A DNA stretch of 64,000 nucleotides from Baylisascaris procyonis (lineage: Eukaryota; Nematoda; Chromadorea; Rhabditida; Ascarididae): NCBI GenBank assembly GCA_037389465.1, contig JAZARR010000150.1:62001-126000 (forward strand). Direction: 5' to 3'. The translations under genes and the position numbers were made by a program. The notes under the pieces are model-generated. The model worked only from the letters and a program-made list of their open reading frames with translations. It was not told where the DNA came from and ran no database searches. Positions 13,001 through 25,200 of the stretch are shown piece after piece. Position 1 is the first letter of the stretch. Each line of letters starts with the position of its first letter.

Positions 13001-16000
13001 GGTTTACGGCCTTCCGGATCGACATATGCTGGCAGAGTTGTGTACTCAATCTAAGCGGGTTTACAGTCCACAAATCTCATAGCCATACTATGCTTAAAAA
13101 AATGAACGCGAACTGGACAACTAGATTCCGGACCATGGACCATGGCCCCTGGGTTTTTGGTTCGCAGTTACATAAGGTAGATATTTGGTCTCTGTGTGCG
13201 ATTTCGTTACCCCAGACCTTTGATGAAATGGCCACCTACGATACGCAAACTCTTGCTTTTTTGAAAGTAGAACTACTTCGTTTACTTCACCTGCTGGTAT
13301 GCTGCTTTGTTCGCGCATGGAGTGTCTTTATACATGAGCGTGGCACCTTGACTTTATTTCTTGCTTGCAGTAACAGGTAAAAGCTGGCAAGATTCGTCCC
13401 GAAGTGAAAAAATGCTCTTCACAAAGCAATATTTTTATAGCACCGACCTGGAATTCACTGAAGGAATTGGAAGCCTCCCGTACATTTGAAACTGTGAAAG
13501 ATGAAAAACTGTTCATTGTTTTTGAAACTGAATTTTTAGCGAGTGTTTTTTGCGGCATTCGATTAGATTTTAAAAAAATACGGATATATTAACCGTCGAT
13601 CCGTTAAGAAGTGCGGCCAGCGGAAATACCGAAGCTTGGCAAATCCCATTAATCTTATAATGAACAGTTTTTCATCTTTCATTTGCATGTTCAATTCTGC
13701 GTTCTCACTATTTTTTCTTTTTTCTTCCTATCGAGCAAATAAAGTTTGCCTCCCATGTACTTCAAATATTTCTATGTTTATCCGTTCCCAAATATATATC
13801 CAGTCTAAACACCTCTCTAATCTCCTCCTTTTCTCAATAGTAATAAAACCCGTTTTTTTTCCCGGACAGTAGGTGTTCACTTTGCCACAAGTTGTTTTGC
13901 TTGATACGTAGGGGCACCAAGTGTCTGCCTCATGTAATTGTGAAGCAAAGATCCGTGATCAACTGCTTTACTAACTTTTACTTATTTTACACAGAGTTGG
14001 TGTTTATGATTAAATTTAACCAAAGTAGGTGATAAGTTATGGTTTCAGAAACTATTCAAAAGAATTTCTAGTCTCACTTATTTGACCAAATACAGTCTAA
14101 GTCAGAATTCATTTGAGTTTTTGTAATATTTATGTAACTCTTATTTCATTTATTTTATGCAAATATTATATTTCTTATATGAACTCGATTGTTCACATGT
14201 ATGCGATAGGGCGTATTAGCTGACTTGAAAAACGAATAAACATTCATATAGTTGTATTGTGCACGGTAAGGAATATGTTCAACCGCGAAATGCTGACAAA
14301 GAGGGAACGGGAAAGAAATTCAAGGCACTGCACGAGACGCATCATTTTTTGTACAAAAAAAGAAACAATATAATAAAGCGTTTGGATTGAGCCAAAGGCT
14401 TCCGAGGCTTAGTGGGGCCCCGTTAGATCCTTCAGTTGTTAAGGTGATAGAGGTCTGCGAATGTCCTTATCCGTACTTCTACCTCCGAGGCTGAAAGCTA
14501 AGGAGATAAAAATACCTACATGATGTTGTTCAAACCCAAGTTTTCATTAACAAAGAATTAACAAAAATTAAAATTAGAAAGAAATATTGCCTAAGAGGAT
14601 AACATGCCTCTCCGAGTATGGTTAGAATTCGAACTGTTTTCATCGAATAATGCAATAATCAGTGAAGTGGAAAATTGTAAAAGAAATCTAATCAACATTA
14701 GAAGAATAATGAAAAACATCTATCATTATTAATATTATTAGCTTGATTAAAAACAAGTTATCGAGCTCTGTCATTATCGTCTACAATATTTTACCTTTTC
14801 TGCACTCAAATAAAATATTAAGAAAATGAAATTGAAATTGAAATTAAAATATTGTTTATAGGTATTTAGCACAGTGACCGCCTTCTATATTCCACTATGT
14901 GCAATAATTTATATTTATTACAAAATAATGCGTGCTGCAAAATTACGATTTAAACGAGAACGCGATCGCAAAACGGTGCAACGTGCAAGTAGTGGTGACT
15001 CAATGTGCACTGAGCGACAATTACTGAACGCTAAAAAGGTAAGCTATCATTTATAAAAAAACATTTTCTACCTTACCGGATATATTTTCGATTGCAAACA
15101 ACTTTACTTGATTAGATCAATCATTCTTTATCATAAAATAGAACGAAAATTATAAGGTTCAAATTTTTGAGGGAAGAAAAAGTATCTACAAAACGGAAGA
15201 TTTTTGATGGAAAAATTTCAAATGGTCACTTTTGAGCGATCTTCCCTTGCATATGAAAAATGCATGAATTAGAAGAATTTAGAAGAACTGAAGCTGAATT
15301 TGTGAACGTGGATTTGAATATTCACATTTACAGCTCGTTGCCTGCAAGTTGCGCGCATGTCAAGTTTCATTAGCCGAAGTAGCATTCTAAGCGACAATTG
15401 TAAACTCTTGAATAGAGGGACATACGAATGGACACACTTCAACAGGTAAAAAGTGACGATATAGTTTTATAGGTGTTAATTTCACGATATACTTTACAGT
15501 TTTCTACGTGCATAAGATTTTTGCTGTTTGATTTTAAGCTGTCGCCAAGCGTTCTGCTTACGCGTAGCTGTTCGGGCACTCGTGGTGTTATTCCTTCACC
15601 GAGGATGAATGGACAAAAAACAAAAGTGAGTTACACGTAATTGATCAAAAAGATGCAAAAAAATAAAATTTTAATTTAGAGGCGCGAATATATCCTATAT
15701 GAAAAATTATGCAAAAAATGATTTACCAGCAAAAAACGAAAATTCATAATAAGGCAAAAGAGTTGAAGACCTGCATAACAGTTGCGTTAGCCATCTCATA
15801 AGGACTGCTCATGAACTGCTGATTAGTTTTCTATGAGATCGTATGAACAAAAAAAAAAATAAATAAATAAAAAATAAAAAATAAACATTTGCTTAGAACT
15901 TATACAATAATAACTGCCTGCCCACTGTTATACGATGTGCTGGGTGCATATTTTGTTATATCGTAGTTTAAAGGAAAAACACTTCTCGATAACACGACAA

Positions 16001-18754
16001 TACATTACTGTAATGATAAATGCAGACGGGGTGAACCCGCGACCTCTCGCCTGGCAAGCGAGATGCCGCGGGTTCGCCCCCGTCTGCGGACAAGTTTTCA
16101 TTGGTCATCAAAAAAAACACCCATTATCATTCTCAGTCTGAGCCGGACTTCAGTTGGCTCATAACTCAAAAACATCTAACACAGAGAAATGCAACAATTT
16201 ATTAGCGCAATAATACTAATGCGATCACATAATTTCTCTCCTCAGCTGCCAGTACTTCCCGGCTGTATCCCTATTTTAGTGGTACAATCCTTATCGTTTC
16301 ATACAGCCTCAAATCAGGTGGAGAAGGATCGACGAAAAGTGATTTTGAATGAACGTTAACAAATTCCCCATTGCCTAGCAGTAGAGGAACTAATTTGTGA
16401 GCATTCGACATATCAGGGGAACTATTCAGTAGGTTTTTGTAGTACACATTTTTTTAGGCTATTAGAAGGATTTACATCGTCCTCGTCTGCAATATTCCAA
16501 GGTTTTTCTTTTAATCAAACCAAAACGATCCTGAAACCGATGATGGTTATCACAAAGAATAGCTGTTACTCTGCGGCAAGGAAACGGAGATAGATCTATG
16601 AAGGAGGATCCAAAATCGGGACCTGACTATTTAGCCAACGGAAAGTGATTACGTCGAGTCCATTAATACCACCATCCTGTTCTCGGAGTTTATCCCCAGT
16701 GATCTTCAGAGTACAGAGAGTAGTCCCGATACGACAAGTGGAGAGGATCGCACCGCAGCTGCTTGTAATGGTCATTATACGGTCGAAACACATATCGACA
16801 GTGGTATCTCTCATAACATTTCCCATTGTTCGTTTTTATATTGAAAAACTTTCTTAAATTGCTCCATGCAGGAGACGATACCCATATTGTATTGTATGCC
16901 GATAATTGCATAAGCCATCTTCCTCCACGAAAATTTGAAAATTTCGTTTTCGAATTCATGGAAGGAAGAATTCAATGATTTTTTACCTCAAAATTTATAA
17001 TTTCGAGAGTAGGTTTCCTACAGTAGACGATGCGCTTCCGTGAATGCCTTTATTCGTGTGTTCGCTTATTTAGCTATTGAATAACTACCTTATTTGCCTG
17101 TTGAGCTCCTTCTAACTACCTTGCCAGCTGAACCTGCGCATTACTTAAAATTCACTCAGTCACCGTTCGACCACCTAAAAGATTTATGTAGTTCATAACA
17201 TGCCCTAAAAGCAATCGTTCATCAAGTCATTTTTAACGGGATCTGACTAGTTTTCCATATTGAAGGAATGAGTTAGGACAAGCATAGAAATGTAGAATGA
17301 ATGCGTTGCTACAATTGATGTAGGTCATACGCAACATGATTCACAGTTTTGGCTTCAATGGCCTCCGATTTGAAAACAGTATTTTTATAGATACGATACA
17401 TACAAATATAAGATTACTAGAATACACTTCGCAAATGCAAGCTTATAACAGCACAATAAAAGGATTCAAAATGCAAATGATTTTGTAATTTTTAATTACT
17501 ACAACTATCTTCAAATAAAATTTGTGAATTTCCAGAAAGATTCAAAATTCGCGCAGTTATTTTTCCATAAACAACGCACTCGCTTCACCTATGTAATATT
17601 TATTTTAGCTTCATTTCTGTTCCCGAATTCGGCAGAAATACCATATTCGGTTCACTATGCGAAGCAATTTGCGGTAAAAATTGTTATATAAGAAATTGTT
17701 ATATAAGAGGGCGTCGATTATGCAGTCGTTCATATTCGCATAACCTTATGACATTTACAGATCACGAGAAGCAATTTTTTCCTCTTAGCCTTACCTAATT
17801 GGGTGGAGGTTAATCGCAAATTTCAAGTCTTTCAAAGGTCGCAACTTATCACCAAAGAAACACTGAAGGGATTAAAATTTCAAGGAAGCTGATAATATAA
17901 TCTCTAGTTCAATTAAGCGATTCACAGACTTTGGTTCAAGATGGCGACTCGCAAATTTAGCAAAAAATTGAAAAAGGCGTGGGCTGATCGTGATATACAT
18001 CCAGGTGAGATCCTAGATGGTATTTATATTCAGGTGACGCAAAAGTACGCCAAAGTTCGGTAATTTTGGCACGCTTGATACTACCAAAGCGTCGTTCCAA
18101 GGAGAATAGCGAGATGAAGCATGAACGTAAAGCGTGGAGGACATTGGCAATCATAACAGGCACATTTGTCGCCTGTTGGACGCCATTCTTTCTGATTTCT
18201 CTTTATCGACCAGTATGTCAGTGCCGAATACCGCTTCTTTTAGAGAGTATCACCAACTGGCTAGGTATGTAAAATGGACTACCCTCTTAATTTTCCATGA
18301 CTTGTCCGTACGGATTGAATTCTATGAGAAATGAGTTATTGGAATAGCGCCAAAGTAGGAAGACGTCACATGGGCATACCTTCTTACGAACTGAGGATGG
18401 ATAAAGAGTACTCCTTGGAAGTATTGAAAACAATCTCCTCTCCTTGTGATTTTTCCATTACCAACAATGAAAATTAATAGCCATCAAGTTTTTTTAAAAT
18501 ACAAACATCCTGAAAATTCCGCTTCAGCTTGGAATCATTCACTGAACAACCGCAAAAAACACTTTCCTACTGATGGACAAATTCGTCAATTTTATTGGCA
18601 ATTATGGTCTTAAGTTCTTATTCTGCTATCCTCTTTTCCAGGGTATCTGAATTCGGCGATCAATCCGGTCATCTATACAGTATTCTCGCTCGATTTTCGT
18701 CGTGCATTCCATCGCATTTTAAAGCATCTATGTTTTGTGCAATCAAGACGTTAA
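2717..18754 (+). CDS. ser-4: Serotonin-type biogenic amine GPCR (SER-4/5-HT1-like), multi-exon
   Basis: A class A receptor that should sense serotonin or a related amine at neuronal or muscle membranes and couple to G proteins. Exons: 2717-2824, 3584-3733, 4631-4769, 5164-5366, 14862-15038, 15539-15625, an uncertain third-loop exon (17941-18004), 18034-18264 and 18642-18754. GT/AG borders and phases match throughout. The N-terminus carries two N-glycosylation sequons (NET, NFT). TM1 is followed by [11 protein letters not shown]3 has the amine-binding Asp (about D118) in SVDVLVC, then LDRYW after it. TM5 is FYIPLC, TM6 CWTPFF, TM7 NPVIY, and the C-tail is short. C111 and the Cys in RVCLIS form the usual disulfide pair. 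About 423 aa, close to the size I recall for C. elegans SER-4. The receptor class is secure. The SER-4 label rests on the DRYWSITD and GWKDRDF regions, and another 5-HT1/octopamine-like receptor is possible. Confidence 0.85.
6835..6990. repeat. Two (AT)n microsatellite tracts
   Basis: One AT/TA dinucleotide tract of about 48 bp covers roughly 6835-6883. A second, interrupted by AC steps, covers roughly 6942-6988. Both lie in the large receptor intron and are likely length-polymorphic. Confidence 0.95.
9208..9257. repeat. Perfect 25 bp tandem duplication
   Basis: Copies 9208-9232 and 9233-9257 are identical and directly abutting. They lie in the receptor intron. Confidence 0.95.
9949..10028. 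repeat. (TA)39-type microsatellite
   Basis: An essentially uninterrupted TA dinucleotide run of about 80 bp inside the large receptor intron. Such tracts can extrude cruciforms and are prone to assembly error, so the true length is uncertain. Confidence 0.97.
16022..16087. repeat. GC-rich near-palindrome built from two tRNA 3' halves
   Basis: The left arm 16022-16050 and right arm 16058-16087 pair over about 25 of 29 positions, with a 7-nt loop CTGGCAA at 16051-16057. Read outward on either strand, each arm is tRNA-like from the anticodon stem onward: GCGAGA, then a GCGGGTTC T-arm/B-box-like stretch, then CGTCTGC. The loop has the U33 and purine-37 arrangement of an anticodon loop on both strands (GGC on +, GCC on -). 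There is no D-arm or A-box on either strand and the T-stem is irregular, so I do not call it a functional tRNA. It is much more GC-rich than the receptor intron around it. Confidence 0.75.
17609..18004 (+). other. Ambiguous third-intracellular-loop exon region of the receptor
   Basis: The exon ending QKTK (15625, phase 0) and the TM6 exon (18034, needs a leftover of one base) require coding sequence between them. Model A uses one exon, 17941-18004, after a TTCAAG acceptor. Model B uses two exons, 17609-17673 (TTTTAG acceptor, GTAAAA donor) and 17928-18004 (TTCACAG acceptor). Both keep the frame. Third loops vary greatly between species, so homology cannot decide. The shared segment encodes a basic stretch (KKLKKAW), as expected for a G-protein-coupling loop. 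Confidence 0.45.
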
Positions 18755-19244
18755 GAGGTGAGCGAAGAGGATCCAATATAACAACGTTCTCTTTTATGAG
18801 GGGATGGTACTCTTAGATGCTGAGGGTGGTTGATAAGTGCAAACGAGAATTTACGTTCCGAAGGGTTGTGCCATAATAGCAGCGATATAAAAAACCAGAA
18901 ACAACATTCACAAGTGGTATAGAGATTAAAGGCATCACCGTATTCTCTCATAGTAACCATCGGAGGGGATATCTTCTTCGACATGTACACAACATATATA
19001 TAACAACCAAAATAAGTTGGCATATCTCTCAGAGATTAACGATAAGAAATTCAACCTTTGTGCGCACGATTTCCGTTAGTACCAGTGCGGACTATCTCAT
19101 ATGGTTGATCGCTTGAGCCAAAGATTCATGCTCTAATTTTTTAGTTAAACTTTTCAACTTGGTTCCTTTCTTCTGTTGTTTACCTGCTTCACTCGATAAG
19201 CACCTTTGACTTCGAAAACAACGTTCTTTTTGAATTTCACCCTA

Positions 19245-19475
19245 TGTCGCAAAATGCGGCAAAATAAAGTGCGGAGGCAGGGAGGAGTACGCGGGGGGTA
19301 GCTTCGCACTAAGGAAGAGAGAGAGACAAATGCATGAGATGACGAGTTAAATACATTTGTCTGGAATGACAACAAGGGGAGGAAACATAGAATCTTCTCA
19401 GAGCAATGTGGCGATTCTATGTTTCCCTTCCCATCAAATCTCCAGCGAAATCTTCTCAGTTATTTCGCTGGAATT
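19245..19475 (+). repeat. Dispersed hairpin-bearing repeat, copy 1
   Basis: This segment is found again in inverted orientation at about 49415-49685. The two share long near-identical blocks, including one around TGACAACAAGGGGAGGAAAC. Copy 1 carries a 14 bp inverted repeat (19381-19394 with 19413-19426) and a perfect 11 bp hairpin (19441-19451 with 19462-19472). There are no coding motifs, so it is probably a non-autonomous element. Confidence 0.75.
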
Positions 19476-20232
19476 TTATTATGACTTTCGACTTTACGCG
19501 ACACCCTATACGTTGCGTACATGCCGAAGAAAATATCCCGACGATGATTACCATGAGAAAATAACGGTGATGCCTTTAATCTCTATACTTGTGAATGCTG
19601 TTCCTGGTTTTTTATATCCCTGCTATTATGGCACAACTCATCGGAACGTAAATTCCCATATATCATATTCTCTTCCTGTACCTTAAAATGATAAAATATA
19701 TTATTCGAATAACTAATATCAATAAGAATTCTCAGCACATCACATGAAATTCGACCAGTTAAGTTACATCAACCGATCCACTTTCCGTCTACGGTTGCTT
19801 CCCTGGCATATATTTGATGTGCCTTGAAATGTGCCTTCATTGTGGCCACTTCGTTCTAAGCATAGATATTCGAGCATAGGCTCGAATATGCGCCATCAAA
19901 ATCTGCGCCGCTAAACTGCGGCGGTTTTAACTGCTCTACAGCCTAATAACAAAATTCTTATCTGCGAAAGTAAGTTGTTCGAAATGATCGTAGGTCACTG
20001 AAATCTGGCCTCTCGAGCGAGCCAGGTGAGGTGAGAACAACTCGAATCGCAGGTGTATGCAAACAGGCACGAGCTTCTAAGCAGCAAAGTGATCCGTTGC
20101 CAACAGCTACGTATGCCAACAAATAGAGGTAACAACATCGTCTATATAGGTGCCACAACAAAAGCGCCAAAAAATAGTCCCACATTTCTGTAGGTCTTTC
20201 GCCTCTTTGTTGAAAATACTTCATCCATATTT

Positions 20233-20673
20233 AACCCGGGCGCACGACTCCCGGCTTAGTCGCCAAACTGCCGTAAGACCTCGAGTGGGGCCAAAGAAAA
20301 CTCCCTCACCTGTATACCGCCAAAGAAACGTTGTCGACGGTTTATCTGCCACCAGCGGTCGCAATATGTGTAAATATTACGTTCAACTGCCAAGACAAAA
20401 ATAGTGAACACAACAGTGCTAAATCCAATATCTAGATCCATATCAGCACACATAATACAAAAACAAGGTGTAAAAATACGTAAAAATAAAGGTAAGACAA
20501 TTAGGAATGTAAGTGAGCAGCGTTGCCTGCGATCAAACAGTTCTTAAAACACTCTGCAGCAATTAAATTCAGCCGATAAAATAGCGCTTAAAGCGCCGTT
20601 TTTTTCTTCCAAATTGCGGAACCCGGGAGCACGACTTCCGGCTTAGTCGCCAAACTGCTGTAAGACCTCGAGT
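20233..20673. repeat. 54 bp direct repeat, 387 bp apart
   Basis: Copies at 20233-20286 and 20620-20673 differ at only a few positions. Both contain CCGGCTTAGTCGCCAAACTG and end in CTCGAGT. No open frame is shared, so this is a dispersed-repeat fragment or a local duplication. Confidence 0.85.
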
Positions 20674-22288
20674 AAAGCTCTGAGATCACAAACTTCCCAA
20701 ATTTTTATTACGGGAAAGGAAGGAAGGAAATTACATCGTGGATAATTGTTTTCTTAAGGCGAAGGTTATCCCTCTCCACAGAGCTTGGCAAGTTATGACA
20801 ATAATGTACGGCTGTTCATGGTAGGTTAAAATAAATCCCTCTTTCAGGTACCATGACGGATGGTATGAAAGATATTTTTACCTCTTAAGGTTTAGGATAA
20901 AGGACTAGTGAGCGCTTTAAGACATAGACGGATTTTACATAATACACAACAAATCAAATCACTCAACCGTTTCACCTTTCCTTTAAGGTGCCTGCTAAGG
21001 TGCCTTAAACAAATGGAACTTTTGATCCTCTTCGTTCACTCCATATATCTGAGTTAGAATTTATATTAGCAATTTTCAACATATATACTTCAACTTTAAT
21101 TACTTACTTTAAGTAATTTTAATTATTAAATCATAACATCTAAATATTTACTTTTTACCGCACGTAGCTTATTTAACTTCAGAAACCGATTATTCAAGCT
21201 CATAAATTACTCGTTAATTTGCGGTCTTTACTATTAACACCCGCAGAGCAGAAATCTTATGACAAACAGGTAATTAATTTAATATAGCTAATTAGTTAAA
21301 CAACATCAGATAGGTGCACAAAAGAGTATCAGTGTGCAAATAGTAAACTAAAACACGTTGATCGAACGCTCAGATGCTATCATAGGTTAAACATTAGAAA
21401 CAACTTTTACTGTTCAACCGTCGACTCTAATGGTCAAAAATAACGGCAAGATCGGAGACCTGTTTTTCGAATCCCAATTACCTTCATAATATCTCCTTCT
21501 ACCCGTATTCTTATCCATTTTCCAAGGAAACGACCGAACCTTACGCACTTGTAGCAACATGTCTGGCGCTTCCCCATGCTTTACAAGATGTTGTATTCAA
21601 AAGGGAATGTGGAATACCTACCTATACTCCCGCCCCAGTCAATCTGTATTCGCGCGAACCGCCTCACTTTGGGTTATTTTCACCACTTTGCGCATTCCCA
21701 GATATGAGCGCGCAACAATTTTGGTGCTATCCCCTCTAAATACCTTCCCACACCGGCCAAACATCATTAAAATCTCTAACCGCCGTCGCTTCCACTGAGG
21801 TCGCACACGTACCGAAATCTCACTACTTCCGATGCCTCCATTTTGCGAATGCACTATACAAGCAGATTTCGGACACTTCAATATGTCTGATGAGACCTCG
21901 GGAAATTAAACTGTTCTATCGGTAGAGGTCACTAGTAGAACGGTTGAACAATAAGGGGTTCTAGCGTCAAAGGAATCCTCGAGGAAATAAATTCAAAATA
22001 TGGACCACCCGCTTGACTCCAGAATGTAGACGGCTCTATCCCCCCACTGGGTTATTAAAGGTATTGAATGTTACGAATTAATTAATTGATTAAATATTCC
22101 TCTGCCTTGGTTAAAAATTGAGTAAATGGCTTTATATCAATAGTACATCCAGTTCGTTATTTAAATGAAATTATTAGGAGATAGATATTTCGGAAAGAAA
22201 TAAGGGAAGGAGAGAAAAACGCTTTCTTTAAGAAACCTGAATCTCTCCTAAATGACTACCTGAATCTACTTTAAATAACGACCTAACC

Positions 22289-25200
22289 TTACTCAATCCA
22301 TGAGGATGGTACCCAACAAGGTTCACTGTCTAATTTATTGACAGCATGGCATAGTTGACTAAAAGCCAGTTCAAGATTCCCATTCACTAACACCATATCA
22401 CAACAGTTCGCATAGATCTGATATAATTGCTCGCTTGCCTTGATGATCTGTTGCAGTTCAGCATCAGTGAAGCCACGAGAATAGGTCGCACCAATCGCTA
22501 CCATACCACCACGACGTGTATCCTGTACATGTGTACTGCGTGCTCGATGTTGTGTTCGTGTCTCCTCAAAACAATTGCTACAACACGACTAACATTCGAT
22601 CCTCAAACAGTAATTTTCGAGTTTCCTTGATGATCTACGGAAATGCTGCATAAATCCTATACGCGTCAATACGTGGGAACATAGCGTACGATTGACGCAA
22701 TATGCAATGTAATCTTTCTTGTAAATTAGTGGTACAAAATTATTTGCAGCGTTGCTCAGCCGTTGTTTTAGCGGAAATCCGGTCAGTTCGACAGAATCAT
22801 TAAACTTTCAGCTGTTTCATTCCTCTGACCCAGCTGTTTTCTGCAATTTTTCTTACAGGATCACTCCACCTACTTCTACTTCTTCACAATTCCGGGTGTC
22901 CGTTCTCAGGTTCTTTTCATTCATTCTTCATTTTTCATTGCAGATATATTTTCCGCTTATTTAAACTTCCTCATTCCGACTTCGGTCAGCTCTAAACTTC
23001 CTTCACTTTTTTACCCCTTGAAACCACTACCTGGCTTTCCCCTGACCAACTTAGTCCACTTATGATCCTTTCCACTGTCGTACCTGCCACTGCTAGTAGC
23101 GTGTGCAATTTCGTCGTGATCGTCCACCTCTCTGAGGTGTAGAGAACCGTCAACATCACGCTTTTATCGAAGAGCTTCTGTTTAAGACACGGTACTTTTT
23201 ATTCCGTTAGAAGTCTTCATTCTCGAAAAATGCTCTTGATCGATTCCACCTCATACAACTAACTGTTTCCATTGTTTCGCACATTTTAACTAATGTAGCG
23301 AAATGGAAAAATTGGAAAAATTTGTCTACAAACAGCTGAAAATTTACTGATTCAGTCGACTGACCAGACTTCTGCTGAAACAACGGCTGAGCAACACTGT
23401 GAATAACTTTGTGTCACTAATTTACAAGAAGGGTTTGCCATTCTGCGAGAGGAACTCTGCAGGTTAATGAAACGAACACCTGATAAAAGAATAAGAAATT
23501 ACTTTGAATGTTTCAAAATCGGGAGGTTGAACGAAGATGACGAACGGCTTGAAAGTAGGCGCGCGAAGGAGTCGTAACGCGAGCGGATGTGGATTCACTA
23601 CGGGCACACGACCTGAATTCATGATCTCAAAAACCAATAACGAGCCATACGAAACATTAAACACCCAACATCCCTTTGTACACAGTTACATTCTCACCCG
23701 TCTGCCATCAACGTAAATGTGGGTGTCTCAATTCACGAAAACTTTATCGGCTATTTCTTACGACAGTTTTCAACACAGCAATCAGGGCATATAAAAGAAG
23801 AAAAGGGTCGAAAAATTATTCGTTGTTTTGAAGAGAATACTTTCGGAAAGGCAAATGCAGAAAAGATTAGGAAAACGGTGAACGCATTTAATAAATTCAC
23901 TTCTATATTTCTCATCCAGAAATTATAACCACGTCAACGAATGCGTCGATGAAGGGCTGATTGTTTAAGACAACTATGACTAGCTGAGGGTACTCCTCGA
24001 CTGGATATCATTATCCAATTACAACTGATTTTAGATAACTGGAAAAGCTTCAAATCTTTGTGCTGCGCATCTCTATCACCTTCCGCAATTTAAATAACAT
24101 GGAATACTGAATTTACCAATGCTTCAAACATTCAACCTCATTAGCCTCCTATTCTTTGCACAGAGGCAATAATACTTCCTGCAATCTCCTATTCGTTGCA
24201 CAGAAGGCAATAATACTTCCTGCTTAGTAAAGCTGTCCAAATCCAAATGAATCGAGAAATCTTGTAAGGGCCTTCATATCGAAAAGAATCGATGATCGCA
24301 TCCATGTCCCCAAGTGTGCGTTCCATAGCCGCTTATTCTGATTAAACTGGTACAGTTTTACTTGAGGCCTGATACTTCAAGGTTGCAAAATAAAATTGAA
24401 AAAAAACGGAATAACCTAATACCCCTTCCCCGGCGGATATGGGAACAACTTAAAAAACGAAACAACCTTTCAGTACAACATTAATTTGGTGTAAAAAAAA
24501 AATAAACCAACACAATGTTCACCACATATGTTAAGCACCAGAAATGATATACAACGAACCTTGCGTCATAAGGTTCAACACCGAATCTGCTAACGTCCCA
24601 TACAAATTGCCTTTATATTCACCGAATTCAAGGAAGCGACCCTGAAGTATCCACTGCTCCATTTCTTCCTTCTTTACAAAACAGTAGTCCACACCTTCCC
24701 TCTCATGTGCTCTATAAAACATTTTTTTGTCACATCTTCGTGAATTCTTTCCAAAGGTTTGTCGGTAACGACATCGCCCATCGTATAACCTCAAACGAAA
24801 GTCGCCGCACGTAAAATTTTCTAGAACTTTAAAAAGTTTTTGTGAAAAGGGAAGAGAGGGAGGTACCAAAAATTTGATGAGGCAAAATAGCAATATTAAG
24901 AAATCTTAGACGCAAGAAAAAGAATCATTTATTCATTACAGGATGGTGTAGGGGAGAGTGATTTTGGCCTTCTGGATGCTTTGGAAACAGAGAATACATC
25001 CTTTCGAACGTTTTCCAAACAGTTGATGCCAAAATACTTCAGGTTACATTTGCAAGATAGTTAGCATCGTTTCGGGTTTTTCCACAGTTTTCGTTTCTTT
25101 CAAAAGGTAGTTCATGAAATTAAGCAGTAATTTATACACAACAAACAAATCTCTGGATCAAAACAAACAATCTTCAAAATGTCATTGCAAAACTACCTCG

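Larger units (their letters stand above)
5367..14861 (+). other. 9.5 kb intron 4 of the amine receptor
   Basis: The donor follows the exon ending ISYQ (GTGTGT) and the acceptor is TTTATAG before VFSTVTAFY; both lie in phase 0. I find no further receptor exon inside. It contains three (TA)n tracts, a perfect 25 bp tandem duplication and AT-rich unique sequence. Open frames at 6811-7167 and 9879-10151 are products of the (TA)n tracts. The 138-codon frame at 12964-13380 has no recognisable domain. Confidence 0.8.
18755..22288. other. Intergenic region between convergent 3' ends
   Basis: It separates the receptor stop codon from the PALS1-like stop codon. I see no supported gene. It holds the dispersed repeat at 19245-19475 and a 54 bp direct repeat (20233-20286 and 20620-20673). 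No clear AATAAA follows the receptor stop within the first few hundred bases. Confidence 0.6.

Noticed and set aside
12964..13380. 138-codon open frame in the receptor intron
   Set aside because: No domain, no splice context and unlikely residue composition. The opposite strand is also open over part of it, so chance or repeat-derived.
16022..16087. A functional tRNA-Gly or tRNA-Ala gene
   Set aside because: The anticodon loop and B-box-like motif fit, but there is no D-arm or A-box and the 5' half is the mirror of the 3' half.
16596..16959. Overlapping frames on both strands in a receptor intron
   Set aside because: Some residues look protein-like, but no family, start or splice pattern supports a gene.
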